Positions 45,835 through 57,251 of a DNA stretch of 64,000 nucleotides are shown here, piece after piece (position 1 is the first letter of the stretch; every line of letters begins with the position of its first letter). Origin of the DNA: Protula sp. h YS-2021 (lineage: Eukaryota; Annelida; Polychaeta; Sabellida; Serpulidae). The notes beneath the pieces are model-generated. The model had not been told where the DNA came from, did no database searches, and saw only the letters and a program-made list of their open reading frames with translations. Made by a program: the position numbers and the translations under genes. The DNA lies in contig OX457032.1 in assembly GCA_949752745.1 (NCBI GenBank), positions 9,668,271 through 9,732,270 on the forward strand, written 5' to 3'.

Positions 45835-46130
45835 TTTTTTCATATTGTCTGTGATCTATTGCGAGGAAACCAATTAAATTACTTTTGATTGCGAGACTGT
45901 GATGTATTTGAAAAATTTGATTGCAATTACTCAAGTGTGACTACACATTTATTGAGGGTGTTCAGTTTCTCTGTCATGTATTGTGTGGTTTTGAATGCAT
46001 TTGCTTATATGCAATTGCTAATCTCCCCGAGATGTTCAGTTTTTCTGTAATGTATTGTGTGATTTTAAATGCAATCAGGTGATCTTCCCAAGAGGTTAAG
46101 TTGTTCTCCGATATATTGTGTGGATTTAAT
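45835..46130. repeat. diverged ~85-bp tandem repeat, three copies
   Basis: Units share atgtattgtgtggttttgaa and a cagtttctctgt-like lead at about 45965, 46035 and 46095. They lie just inside the left inverted arm. Confidence 0.6.
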
Positions 46131-46814
46131 TGCAATCACTAATTTTCAATTTAATTACAATAAGCGATTATTAGGGAATTCTTGAGATCAGAGTTTATGT
46201 GAGCTAATTCATTTTCTTACAAAATTCTATTTAAATATATATTTTTTATTTTAAACACTATTTTTGCAAGCCATGGACTATTTTCAAACAGAAATACCTT
46301 CTAAAAGCTTATTCATATCTGGGATTGTCTTATAAGGCAGCTTTACCAAACATGACAGCCATTTTTTTTTATTATTTTCTAGACATATTTCAAATTAGGA
46401 AATAATAATATTTTTAACCCCAGAGGGACAGGAGAACGTAAATTTTACTAATATTGAATTCTACGACCTATATGAATATTCATTTAAACGGAATTTGCAG
46501 CTCAAGGTACTTGGTAGGGTCAAAAGAAGTGACACATTCGCGATTATGATATGCTGATGACACCGCTGTACAGAACATTCTTGCAAATTACTTCCCTAAA
46601 TCTACATTTTAATTTACAGATGTATAAAAATTTACTGTAAATGATAAGAAAAAAGTATTGGACATAACAATGCGCAATGGTATCCGAAAATGGTCTCACG
46701 ACCATTCTATGATGTCAGCACACCACCTGATTTAACTAAAGGCAAAAATTTCGAATTTAATATTTTGTGAAATTTTAGGATTACCTATTGAAGTAGTGCC
46801 TCAGTACTTAACAC
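46131..46814. other. AT-rich centre between inverted arms
   Basis: No ORF above 60 codons and no repeat structure. It lies between the inverted arms, so it may be the body of a non-autonomous element. Confidence 0.35.
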
Positions 46815-46952
46815 GACAGAATTTACGTAGGCCTATAGGTCTAGTGGGGATTAGGCCTAATGTACATTGAAAAATTACCGCGTAGGCCTAGCGAGGCGTA
46901 GGCTTAATGGGCATATAAAATTTGCTGCCTAGGCCCAGTGGGGCGTAGGTCT
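46815..46952 (-). repeat. right arm of the long inverted repeat
   Basis: Reverse-complement partner of 45688-45834. It runs directly into the minisatellite at 46930-47276, whose units share ggcctagtggggcgtag with the arm. Confidence 0.75.
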
Positions 46953-47276
46953 AGTGGAATTTAGGCCTAGTGGGGCATAGGTCTAATAGGCCTAGTGGGG
47001 CGTAGCTTTGGTTGGGGGAAGGTCTAATGGGGCGTAGATCTGGTGGGGTGTAGGAATAGTGGGGCGTAGGTCTGGTGGGGTGTAGGCCTAGTGGGGCGTA
47101 GGTCTGGTGGGGTGTAGGCCTAGTGGGGCGTATGTCTGGTGGGGTGTAGGCCTAGTGGGGCGTATGTCTGATGGGGTGTAGGGTTAGTGGGGCGTAGGTC
47201 TGGTGGGCTGTAGGGTTAGTTGGGCGAAGGTCTGGTGGGGTGTAGGGTTAGTGGGGCGTAGGTCTGGTGGGGTGTA
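46930..47276. repeat. ~32-bp minisatellite (ggtctggtggggtgtagg)
   Basis: About ten units alternating ggtctggtggggtgtagg and cctagtggggcgta. It appears to have grown out of the inverted-repeat arm, since the arm holds the same phrases. Confidence 0.9.
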
Positions 47277-47382
47277 TGCTGTTTATTTCACACACGCCTG
47301 CTTTGTTCTCTGATCAGTTCTATTTGTGGGGCTCAAAATGACATTCAGGGCTAGCAAAAGAGGGTTTTTTAATTCGATTTGA

Positions 47383-47518
47383 GTGGTGGTCCGATCCGGG
47401 GGTGGTTCGATTTACGGGGGAGAGAGATCCCGGGATGATCAGATATGCGGCGTGTTCCGATCCCGGGATGGTCCCATCTGCGGGGTGGTCCGATCCCGGG
47501 ATGGTCCGATTCCGTGGT
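47383..47518. repeat. ~30-bp degenerate repeat (gatcccgggatggtccgat)
   Basis: Four to five units, the last two best preserved. Each contains cccggg. Confidence 0.85.
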
Positions 47519-47856
47519 TCTCGTGTTTGTTTTTGCAGGTTTCTTTGGTAGAATTTATCGTGCATAATTATATGACTCCCGAAGTTTTCACGCCAAGGTC
47601 CTCTAAACCTCACCCTGGGTCCGTCAATTATACTGCAGAAACATTTTAATTCTTAATAAACTATATTAGATGAAAACTTAGATTAATAGCACATCCAGAC
47701 CGCTTTTATCCTAGAATTCCCATTTCGGGAGACCCGTTGTAATTGCAATTACGGCCTTTTCCCCGTACGACCTCCCACTCTTGCACATACCCGGGCATGC
47801 CAATTTCCATGTCCATAAATCAAGCCTCTCCTTATCCCGCCACTCCCACCCCCCCC

Positions 47857-47915
47857 CCCCAAAAAAAAAAAAAAAAGAAGAAGAAAAGAAAAGAAGAAGA
47901 AGAAGAAGAAGAACG
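47857..47915. repeat. A-run followed by (GAA)n
   Basis: A C run and A run, then about ten GAA or AAGAA units. No other role seen. Confidence 0.9.
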
Positions 47916-48128
47916 ACTTCATAAACGTAACAAAAGCGTGGCCTGGCTGGCCGCGGGCACGTTTCTTACGCACACGTATTCTATGGCCTCTCGCGGCTGT
48001 TTGCTCATCTTACTGGAAAAGTCTGCTCATAAAGTGTAATAACTGTATATTTTGCATGTGCAATGGAGCTTTATACTTGGTCATTCGAGATGTTTAACTA
48101 ACGTTAACGTAGCCACGATATATTTGCC

Positions 48129-48860
48129 TTGTCAATGAATGTTCTTCAAGTCGGAGTGATTAAGCTTGAAGGCTCGCATGCAGGTGTCCAAGCGCCCCCC
48201 CGCCCCCTCCCCCCGCCCTGCACGCGCCCGCCTCCTGGTGGAGACGACCTGAATCAGCCGGTACGGACATACCGTACTGCTGATGAACACCGAAGTCTGT
48301 CCGCGATAACTGCTGGAGACGACCTGAATCAGCCGGTACGGACATACCGTACTGCTGATGAACACCGAAGTCTGTCCGCGATAACTGCTGGAGACGACCT
48401 GAATCAGCCGGTACGGACATACCGTACTGCTGATGAACACCGAAGTCTGTCCGCGATAACTGCTGGAGACGACCTGAATCAGCCGGTACGGACATACCGT
48501 ACTGCTGATCAACACCGAAGTCTGTCCGCAATAACTGCTGGAGACGACCTGAATCAGCCGGTACGGACATACCGTACTGCTGATGAACACCGAAGTCTGT
48601 CCGCGATAACTGCTGGAGACGACCTGAATCAGCCGGTACGGACATACCGTACTGCCGACGCCCTGCGCTCGGGAACAGTTAAATTAGTTGCATCATCGCT
48701 CAACGGTTTTTTTCCTTCTTTTCACGCCTTGGTTTTTATCCCACTTTACTCACTTCCATTTTTGCCACTGTACATGAAGCAGGCCAGTTCCTTCTGGCAC
48801 CATCATATAAATACATGCCTAATTTGTTTCCTTTCCAAAACCAGTCTTTTGGTTAAATGA
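48129..48860 (+). CDS. doubtful ORF spanning the 75-bp array (243 codons)
   Basis: ATG-initiated frame with a Pro-rich lead, five 25-residue repeats plus a partial, and a hydrophobic, aromatic tail (residues about 190-235). The repeat phase preserves the frame and the few changes do not add stops, but the other frames are open too, so openness is not evidence of selection. No signal peptide or known domain. Most likely a minisatellite artefact, kept here because coding 25-residue repeat proteins do exist. Confidence 0.15.
   Translation: MSMNVLQVGVIKLEGSHAGVQAPPRPLPPPCTRPPPGGDDLNQPVRTYRTADEHRSLSAITAGDDLNQPVRTYRTADEHRSLSAITAGDDLNQPVRTYRTADEHRSLSAITAGDDLNQPVRTYRTADQHRSLSAITAGDDLNQPVRTYRTADEHRSLSAITAGDDLNQPVRTYRTADALRSGTVKLVASSLNGFFPSFHALVFIPLYSLPFLPLYMKQASSFWHHHINTCLICFLSKTSLLVK
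48237..48656. repeat. 75-bp minisatellite, 5.6 nearly identical copies
   Basis: Units start gagacgacctgaatcagccg at 48241, 48316, 48391, 48466, 48541 and 48616, exactly 75 bases apart, with only two or three differences in the array. Each has a perfect six-base dyad around cggtacggacataccgtac. 75 is a multiple of three, so frames stay open on both strands: 243 codons on the plus strand (48129-48860) with a 25-residue repeat beginning GDDLNQPVRTYRTAD, and 152 and 161 on the minus. GC-rich and CpG-rich against an AT-rich background. Confidence 0.95.
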
Positions 48861-50098
48861 TACAAATTCTCGTTACGTACATCCCAGGGGATGTTAGTAC
48901 TTTAATTTTTTGCGTAATTTTTAAAACTGAATAAATTATATTAATAACAAGAGAAAATGTGAGTCCCGTTTTTTTGTGTTGACAATGAGCTGTGATTTTT
49001 GGGCAGATGTTCTAACGAGTGTTTGTAACATGATCCCAGGTTTTGATTTAATTAAGCCGACACAATATGTCGTCAAGGCTTTATAAAACTGTATCCATCG
49101 CATCCGAAATGATGCCCATTCTTCAAGCGATTCCACCAGATGTCAAGTGTCATGGACAAAAATCATGATAAATAAATAATAAACAGTGAGGTGACCCTGA
49201 CCTAAAACGACCACATAAATTGAAATAAAATTAAAAAAACAACAAAAAAGGTAGATAAAACATAATTTGGCAGCCAGCTGAGGTTGTGGCCACAAAAGGC
49301 TTACGCGTGAGCAGACAAAATATGCATAACTTCACCGCATTTGGTCAGACTATAAAACGGTATACAATATTAAACATGACGGTTGTAATTTATTAAAACC
49401 GCTCATTCTGGATGTTCAGTGTAGCCTGCTCGATGTTCGTCTACAGTCATTATATTACAAGCGTCAGCTTGCTGTATCCCCTTCTTTTTATTTTATTTTA
49501 TTCTTCAGCAAGAGAGCATGATTTAATCAAAAAATTAACATAACTTGGCATTCTGGTTGAAGGTCTTGGCTGAGTAGCAAGTTTTGTTTACTTTTAAAGA
49601 TTTTTTTGTGGATCAGGTAGTCACATCTTCTTTAACAGATTCGAAACTCAGACAATTGAATTTGTAAAATTAGTCACAGCAACAGAACAGAAATGGATAA
49701 TTGGACATTTAGAACCAATCATTAATATAATCTTGCTTGTTTTAAGCACGCTGATTTTGATTTGGGCTTTCTTTGAATGAACTCACCAGTTCTCCCAGGT
49801 TTTTCCTAGCTACGTTTTCTGGCTACATATGGCTACATATGGCTACATATGGCAATAAATGTCATGATGGTAAAAATGCTTTAGGGTTTTTAATCGGCAC
49901 CTCTCGTGTAACAGTCTATCTTGTTCACCTGAGCTAGACCATCTCCCCAATAATGTTCATTAGTTTAATTTATTCGGATTTACTCCAAAAGCTCAATAGC
50001 CCTAGTATATTGAAAGAATTCTTTCATGTTTAAGGTGACAGATTAAAAAACGATTATATCGGGGATTTGTCTTAATAAATCCAAGTTTTCTGAGTAAT
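48861..50098. other. AT-rich non-coding stretch
   Basis: Three copies of an 11-base ctacatatggc motif occur at about 49823-49855. No other structure recognised. Confidence 0.4.
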
Positions 50099-51800
50099 CA
50101 ATACAACACAGAAAACTGAATAAGTACAACATAGAAAACAGGAAAAAAAGTGCAACACAGAAAACAGAACAACTACAACACAGAAAACAGAAAAAGCATA
50201 ACACAAAAAACAGAAAAAGAATAACACAGAAAACTGAAGAAGTGCAACACAGAAATTGGAAAAAGTACAACACAGAAAACAGAAAAAGTGCAACACAGAA
50301 AACGGAAAAATACAACACAGAAAACAGAACAAGTGCAACACAAAAAACCAGAAAAAAGTACAACAAAGAAAAAGTGCAACATAGAAAACGGATTAAAGTA
50401 CAACATAGAAAACAGAAAAAGTGCAACACAGAAAACGAAAAAAATACAACACAGAACACAGAACATGTAGAACACAGAAACAGACAAAAAAACAACACAG
50501 AAAACAGAAAAAGTATAACACAGAAAACGGGAAAAGTGCAACACCAACAAAAACAGATAAAACGCAACACAGAAAACAGATAAAATGCAACACAGAAAAC
50601 GGAAAATATACAACACAGAAAACAGAACAAGTAGAACACAAAAACAGAAAAAGAACAACTTAGAAAACAGGAAAAGTGCAACACCAATAAAAAAAACAAA
50701 AAAAATACAACACAGAAAACTGAACAAGTAGAACACAAAAGACAGAAAAAATACAACACAGAAAACAGAAAAAGTATAACACAAAAATCAGAAAAAATAA
50801 ACACAGAAAATGGAAAAAGTATAACACAGAAAACAGAAAAAGTAAAATACAAAAACAGAAAAAGAACGACATAGAAAACAGAAAAAGTCCAGCATAAAAA
50901 AAAGAAAAAATACAACACAGAAAACAGGAAAAGTATAACACAGAAAACGGGAAAAGTGTAACACAAACAAAAACAGAAAAAAGCAACACAGTAAACAGAA
51001 AAAGTGCAACACAGAAAACGGGAAAAATACAATACAGAAAACAGAACAAGTAGAACAGAAAATACGGAAAACAGTACAGCACAGAAAATAGAAAAAGTGC
51101 AACACAAAAAAAAAAAAAACAGAAAAAAATAAACACAGAAAACGGAAAAAGCATAACACAGAAAACTGAAAAAGGGCAACATAGAAAACGGAAAAAACTA
51201 CAACACAGAAAACAGAACAAGTAGAACACCAAAAAAAAAAAAACAGAAAAAAAACAACATAGAAAACAGAAAAAGTGCAACACAAAAAAAACAGAAAAAA
51301 TACAACACAGAAAGCAGAAAAGGTATAACACAGAAAACAGGAAAAGTGCAACATAGAAAATAGAAAAAAGTACAACACAAGCAAAAACAGAAAAAGTGCA
51401 ACACAGAAAACAGAAAAAGTACAACACAGGAAAAAAACAGAAAAGGTACAACACAGAAAATAGAGAAGTACAACACAGAAAACTGAAAAAGTGCAACAAA
51501 GAAAATAGAAAAAAGTACAACACAAACAAAAACAGAAAAAGTGCAACACAGAAAACAGAAAAAGTACAACACAGAAAAAAACAGAAAAGGTACAACACAG
51601 AAAACAGAAAAAGTGTAACACAGAATACGGAAAAAAGTACAACACAGAAAACAGAAAAAAGTGCAACACAGAAAACAGAAAAATTACAAGACTGAAAACA
51701 GAAAAAAGTACAACACAGAAAACAGAAAAAGTACAACACAAAAATAGAAAAAGTACAACACAGAAAAGAGAAGAAATGCAACACAGAAAACAGAAAAAAA
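50099..51800. repeat. A-rich ~23-bp minisatellite, ~70 copies
   Basis: Units of 19-25 bases containing acaacacagaaaacagaaaa then agtgc, agtac or agtat. A-run lengths vary, so the period drifts. The minus strand is T/G/C with few stops and yields false Phe/Cys-rich frames of 379 and 410 codons, which look like multi-pass membrane proteins but are artefacts. A G run at 51837-51850 lies just beyond the right end. Confidence 0.96.
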
Positions 51801-54225
51801 CTCCAAAAGCCATAAAATTGATGAGATTTCGTTCGGGGGGGGGGGGGGGAGGGGAGAGGGCACTTGGCACTTGGTATCACATGTGTTATCAAGCGTGAAA
51901 CCAGACGCGGTCCGCGCAGAGTAACGATGTCATTCCGTACTCCGTTTCATACAAAGGGGGGTTCTTTCGAAACTGCACTCTGCTTAGGTTAATAAAGTGG
52001 GTATCATTTCAAATTTAGCACCCGCGTTTACATGGTGACCAGTTTGTACGTGAGTGCCCCCCCCCCCCGATCCCCCCTTCCTGGATTTCCTTGCTGTGTT
52101 CCTGGAATTGTTCGGCGCTGTCTTTCAAAGTAACAAAAAACGATACATATCATTATCAACAGCGTGGCCCACTTCTTCTAATTTATAATATATGAGTAAA
52201 AACGAAATGTGGTGTGTAAAATACCCATGTACCCCCACCCCCACCCCAGGATAAAATGTACCTTTTTGGTAAAATAATAACGAGGTACTACACCTAATTA
52301 TTTGAGTGTGAGTCGATAGTTATGGTGGTGCTTAAGTGCGACATGCACTTTTTAGAGTTTTTGTATGGTTTTTATCTAAAATGTGAAGTTTATTCAGAAA
52401 ACAATTTGCATCCTACCAGTAATTATACAGCCCAGTAATTTAGACTGGCAAGCTTTATGACTAGCTCTTTATTTTTAGTTCTCAGCTGAGAATAAATACA
52501 TTATTTACCCCAAAATGCAATATACACATATATATGTAAGTATATATTTTTCTAATATTTTTCTGATATGGGGAAGGGGGGCGTATCTCGATTTGTTAGA
52601 AATTTTCGTTTTATGAACATTTTTTTTCCAATTCTGTTGTTCTTTTGCGTTTTTTATCATTCCAACTACCCGGCCCCGTGTCTGCTGTGTGAGGAATGTA
52701 ACGAGTTTGTGACTGGCATAAATGTGGTGTGTAAAATGGACTTTTTTCTTAATGTTAACGAAACCTTGCAGAGAATGCGATTACATAGGAAAGGAAAAAA
52801 CCTTTGTTCAAATCTCGTCGAATCTGCGGGAATGATGCCATACCAGAATTAACTAACAAAAAAAGTTAACTCACAAAAGTTAACTTTTTGAACTCGTCAA
52901 TAAATACAAACCAAATTCTAAAGACCGCCAGAGGGAGGGTGCCAAGTGTGGCTGCGCGGCAAAAGAAAGTCTTCTCCCCATGTGGATGAATTCAGAGAAA
53001 GGAACTACATCCTTGTTAGTTAAATATTGCAGAAATATTGGACCTCTTCTGTCACAACAAAATTTTTTATTTTAATAGCAAAGCCAAATATGATATATGA
53101 CAAAGTTGACATAACTGGTTACGCAAAGTTCACGCTTTGACAACGAAGTCGAGTTGTGCCTTTGATGACGGAGCTTAATTTGATGCACTGCAGATAAACG
53201 AACTCGTTCTGCACAGCTCATTAATTATGACAAAGTGCTGGACTTACGAGAGCTGTAAGGGGAGGGGGGAGGGGGAGGGGAGGGAGGGGAGGGGAGGGAG
53301 GGGATATCAGCAAGTTTAGGGGAAAGAATGGGAATGCTCACTGAGAATTTTTTTCTACCACCTGGGGTCTTCCATCTTCGTTTCTTGGCCGATCCCTCTG
53401 TGAACATATACAGCAAAATACCGACAAAATAGCGACAGTATATAACATATCTATTAATTTATTACCAGCTGTACATTTTTAATGTTAAACTCTTTGCGAA
53501 TCGCTTACTGGATCTGTCCCATTTACGAAATATACTTGATTTTCTTTTAGGAACCAGAACGTTCGAACTCTAAAGATATATGTTGAAAACCGGCCGGGCT
53601 GACCTTTCTCATGGTTTTGCACGGATATCAAATGTGGTCATAAGGGAGGCTCAGACAGGATGAGATTAAGTTACATTAGTGAAAAAAACACGTCAAAACA
53701 TTCGGCAAGTCACTTGTTTACTCAGCCATTTATGTTCAGTTGTTCAAGCTCAACTAAGAAATTAGTTGTAAAAATTAGGCTGGAAAATTGTTTTTGAAAA
53801 TGGCAACCCGAGCCGATAATCTTTACCAACAGACCGGCTAAGCGCTCCTGGTACTCTAAATTCTAACAAACAATAATTGGTGAACAGGGATTTCAAGTTT
53901 TGCACGCTTCACACGGGTGTTTGGTTTAATCGTAAAGAAGCGACTGAACCCCAATCGTGTCCGGCCATCGAACGGTTAGACTGAGTTAAATCAAGCCAGG
54001 TAATCGAAACTGGCTGTGACTTGGACGTAGCTAAGGCGTTATTCCACACCTGATGACTGCGCACAGCGGACCGCAGCTCCTCTGTCAACTATAAAAAATA
54101 ACACACACACAAGCCTTTCTTATTTATTTATTTTGGTTAGCTGTCCTTTTTTGTTAATGGCAATGACATCGTATTTGGGACCCATGGATTTCTGTAGCCA
54201 CATTATCAAATTCAATTTTAATCAT
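51801..54225. other. AT-rich stretch, no supported gene
   Basis: Holds C runs at 52060-52075 and 52233-52247 and a (GGGGA)n-like tract at 53258-53304. A 94-codon plus frame (52568-52852) with a hydrophobic N-terminal stretch and CLLCEEC lacks other support. The phrase aaatgtggtgtgtaaaat occurs twice (about 52206 and 52720). Confidence 0.4.
53258..53304. repeat. G-rich (ggggaggga)-type tract
   Basis: About 47 bases of G runs separated by single A. Quadruplex-prone. Confidence 0.9.
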
Positions 54226-54690
54226 TTGGAATTTGGATAAGCATTCCGGATTAGGGTCAGCATTTGGAATTCTGGTAAGCATTAGGGATTAGGGTCAGCA
54301 TTTGAGATTCGGGAAAGCATTAGCGATTAGGATCAGCATTTGGGGTTTGGATAAGCATTAGGGATAACGGTCAGCATTTGGGACTTGTGCAAGCATTAGA
54401 GATTACAGTCAGCATTTTGGATTTGGCCAAGCATTAGAGATTACGGTCAGCATTTGGAACCTGTGTAAGCATTAGGGATTAGGATCAGCATTTGAGATTC
54501 AGGAAAGCATTAGGAATTAGGATCAGCATTTGGGATTTGGCCAAGCATTAGGGATTACGGTCAGCATCTGGGGTTTGTGTAAGCATTAGGGATTACGGTC
54601 AGTATTTGGGATTTGGCCAAGCATTAGGGATTGGGATCAGCATTTGGGGTTTGTGTAAGCAACAGGGATTAGGGCCAGCTTTAGGAACTG
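54226..54690. repeat. 38-bp minisatellite with embedded TTAGGG
   Basis: About 12 units containing gcattagggattacggtcag, then catttgggatttgg or gtttgtgtaa. Several units contain ttaggg once or twice. It lies just left of the Gypsy element; related phrases (gggtcagggttaaggttag) occur right of the element at about 60079. Confidence 0.93.
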
Positions 54691-54781
54691 ATTTGAGGTC
54701 AGGGTTAGTTTGTAGGGATGAGAATGTAACTGCATAAATAGGTGGGTCCTCTAAACAATATCATTGCCATGTTGATTGGAA

Positions 54782-54786
54782 ATAGG
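54782..54786. repeat. target-site duplication, left copy (atagg)
   Basis: Identical to 60069-60073, immediately outside the two LTRs. Five bases is the size usual for Ty3/Gypsy integrases. Confidence 0.9.
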
Positions 54787-54945
54787 TGTAGCAAGGTCCT
54801 GTTACTGTTTATGTCATGTGACCTGTGTGCAGGTGCGTATCACCAGCAAGTAACACAAAAGAAGCATAAGGAATAAACACTTATTTAACTGTGTTTTAAA
54901 TACTTATTACTCGTGTTATTGCATGAAAATATACAACGTGTTACA
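54787..54945 (+). repeat. 5' LTR (159 bp)
   Basis: Begins tgtagc and ends gttaca, the usual TG...CA ends. It contains aataaa at about 54871, probably the poly(A) signal of the R region. Seven differences from the 3' LTR. Confidence 0.93.
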
Positions 54946-54959
54946 TGGTGTCAGATGCC
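54946..54959 (+). other. primer-binding site
   Basis: tggtgtcagatgcc directly follows the 5' LTR. The TGG start pairs with a tRNA CCA end; the tggtgtcaga core resembles leucine-tRNA-type sites. The tRNA identity is a guess. Confidence 0.6.
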
Positions 54960-55057
54960 AAACATTTTCATGGGCAGAAAGTCACTGTAACCTAATCAAA
55001 AGGATATTAAAAGACAAAAACAAAACAAAAAAAGGAAGGAAAATAAAGCCAGTGACA

Positions 55058-56062
55058 ATGGATCCAGAAAATGGCGACCCAGCACCACAGCCACCTGCAG
55101 CAGCTGCTCTACTTAACTCCCAAGTACCATTGCCCCCGAAATTTGCGACCTCCAGAGACTTAGCAACAAACTGGGAAAAGTACAAGCAAGTTTGGGATAG
55201 TTTTGAAATTGTAACAGGTTTAACTACCAAAGAAAGTGCATACCGAACGGCTACATTCATCACCTGCATCGGCCCGGATGCACTCGAAATCTTCAATGGC
55301 CTGCCGTTTGCCGATGAAAACGAAAAACAAGACATTAACAAGGTAATTGAACTCTTTCAAAACTATTGCCTTGGTGAAACAAACGTCATATACGAGCGAT
55401 ACGTCTTTAACAACCAAGTACAAGAAAGCGGTGAGTCATTTGATGCATTCGTGTCACACCTTCGTCAATTATCTTCATCCTGTAATTAGGTGAAATGCGA
55501 GATGAACTGATAAGGGATAGGATTGTGATTGGCATCTCCGACCCTAGAGTAAGACGTGCCATGCTCCAAGAGCCAAAGCTGACGTTGAAAAGTGCCATAG
55601 AGCGCGGAAGAGCTGCAGAGACGACGGCCCGCCATCTTAAAACAATTGCGCCCACAGACGAGGTAAATTGGGTGAACAAAGGAAAAAAGCGAGCACCTGC
55701 CAAACCAAAGTCAGCCAAGCAGCCATCTTGGATAAAACAACTGCAAATATTGTGGCCAGAGTCATGCGCGAGCCAAGGACAAGTGCCTCGCCTATGGAAC
55801 CACATGCTCGTCTTGTCTGAAGAAAAATCACGTAGCAGAGAAGTATCTAGCGAATAAGAGCCGCAAGCCAAAACAAAGAAATCAACATCGCTCAAAAGGA
55901 GTAAACTACTGTCAAGAGTCCAGCGACTGGAGCAGTTCAGGCAGTGAATATGAGTGTGTTGAAACGGTAAATCACGAGGACACGGTCAATGCTACCAGTG
56001 AAAGCAAAAACGATGGTTCAAGTGCTAAGCTCTATGCCAAAAGGCTTATACGCAAGAATTGA
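55058..56062 (+). pseudogene. gag: Gypsy gag (capsid and nucleocapsid), broken
   Basis: The start is taken at the ATG at 55058, since the longer open frame from 54923 begins inside the LTR. A capsid-like segment (WEKYKQVWDSFEIVTGL; ATFITCIGPDALEIFNGL) is followed by a frameshift at about 55490 and a basic segment. After another shift near 55735 comes a zinc-knuckle pair: C-x2-C-x3-H-x6-C at 55742-55783, then C-x2-C-x4-H with Tyr in place of the last Cys at about 55805-55846. An in-frame TGA closes the region at 56060. The role of the intact protein is to package element RNA; this copy cannot make it. Confidence 0.82.
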
Positions 56063-56389
56063 GTGAGATTCCAAATTGACACTGGTGCCACGGTTAACTT
56101 TGTAAACAGGTGTATTGTGCCGCCCAACTGCAAAATAGAGAAGACGGCCACGCGGTTGAAGATGTATAACAACACACCGATGGCTACCGTAGGGAAAACC
56201 CGAATTCCAATGCGGAATCCGAAAACAAACAGAAAGTACAGCGTAGCGTGCGTGGTGATTGATGATCCCGAGATGCAACCTATTTTAGGACTTAGAGCGG
56301 CACGGCAAATGCAGCTTATCACTGTGAACGTGGAGAACATTTCAGCTGTCAGTGAAAGTGAACCACTGACACTGGACGATATTACGTAA
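56063..56389 (+). pseudogene. Gypsy aspartic protease
   Basis: Carries the active-site signature QIDTGATVNFV and a later ILGLRAA matching the second conserved block of retroviral-type proteases. It follows an in-frame TGA and ends at an in-frame TAA, after which the same frame continues into reverse transcriptase. The catalytic DTG is intact. Confidence 0.85.
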
Positions 56390-57251
56390 CGCTACCCATC
56401 ACTGTTTGATGGCCAACTGGGTCTAATCAAGGACAATGTAAACCTAGAAAAAGATCCTACAGTGCAACCTGTAAAGAATCCCATACGACGGGTCCCTCAT
56501 GCACTCATGGGGAGTCTGAAAGCTGAACTAGACCGCCTGGTGGAACTTGAAGTCATAACGAAGGTGACGGAGCCTACCGAATGGTTATCCAGCCTGGTAA
56601 CCATAAAGAAACCAAGCGGCAAGATAACGGTGTGTTGACCCCCAGCCACTAAACACAGCACTGAAGCGTGCACCTGTGTTGACGCCTATACTAGATGACG
56701 TACTACCCAAGCTAGAAGGCGCAGGAATCTTTTCAGTTATCGAAGTCAAAGACGGATACTGGAACCTGCGATTGTCACCAGAAGCAAGCATGCTCACCGC
56801 GTTTGCAACGCCCTTTGGAAACTTCCGGTTCCTGAGACTTGCCTTTGGCTTGAAGCCATCCAGTGACAAATTCCAGTCTGCTCTTCACGACGCAATGAAA
56901 GGAGTAGAGGGAGTACATATCATCGCTGACGATATTCTCGTCGTCGGAAAAGGTGAAAGTGACGAGATCGCAACACGCGATCATGACAGAAACATGCAGG
57001 CGTTACTGAAAAGATGAGTGGAGAAGTCTATCAAACTGAACAAGGACAAAATAGAGCTCCGTTGTAAAGAAGTGCCATACATGGGTAACACTCTGACCCC
57101 AGATGGTCTCAAAGCGGACAACATCAAAATTGACGCGACTCTCCAAATGCCAGCTCCAACAGACATCAAAGGTGTACGACGCCTCATGGGAATGGTAAAC
57201 TACCCCATGCGTTTCACACCAAATCTCTCCTCCATGATAGAGCCAATTTGA
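56390..57251 (+). pseudogene. pol: Gypsy reverse transcriptase
   Basis: Reads from YPSLFDGQLG through the RT N-terminal part (TEWLSSLVTIKKPSGK). A small deletion near 56637 shifts the frame. The palm follows from 56676, with IEVKDGYWN where the first catalytic Asp is expected (Glu here, residue 23 of that frame) and IADD (residues 83-86). After a TGA at 57015 the thumb region (YMGNTLTPDGLKAD; RRLMGMVNYPMRF) runs to a TGA at 57249. The Asp-to-Glu change would itself be expected to impair catalysis. Confidence 0.88.

Noticed and set aside
50043..51892. 410- and 379-codon Phe/Cys-rich minus-strand frames
   Set aside because: They are translations of the A-rich 23-bp minisatellite. The unit length drifts and is not a multiple of three.
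52568..52852. 94-codon frame with a hydrophobic N-terminus and CLLCEEC
   Set aside because: No splice, promoter or domain support. Composition follows T-rich surroundings, and part of it overlaps a short direct repeat.
54923..55057. Upstream extension of gag from an ATG inside the 5' LTR
   Set aside because: It would translate LTR and primer-binding site. The ATG at 55058 gives a normal gag start.
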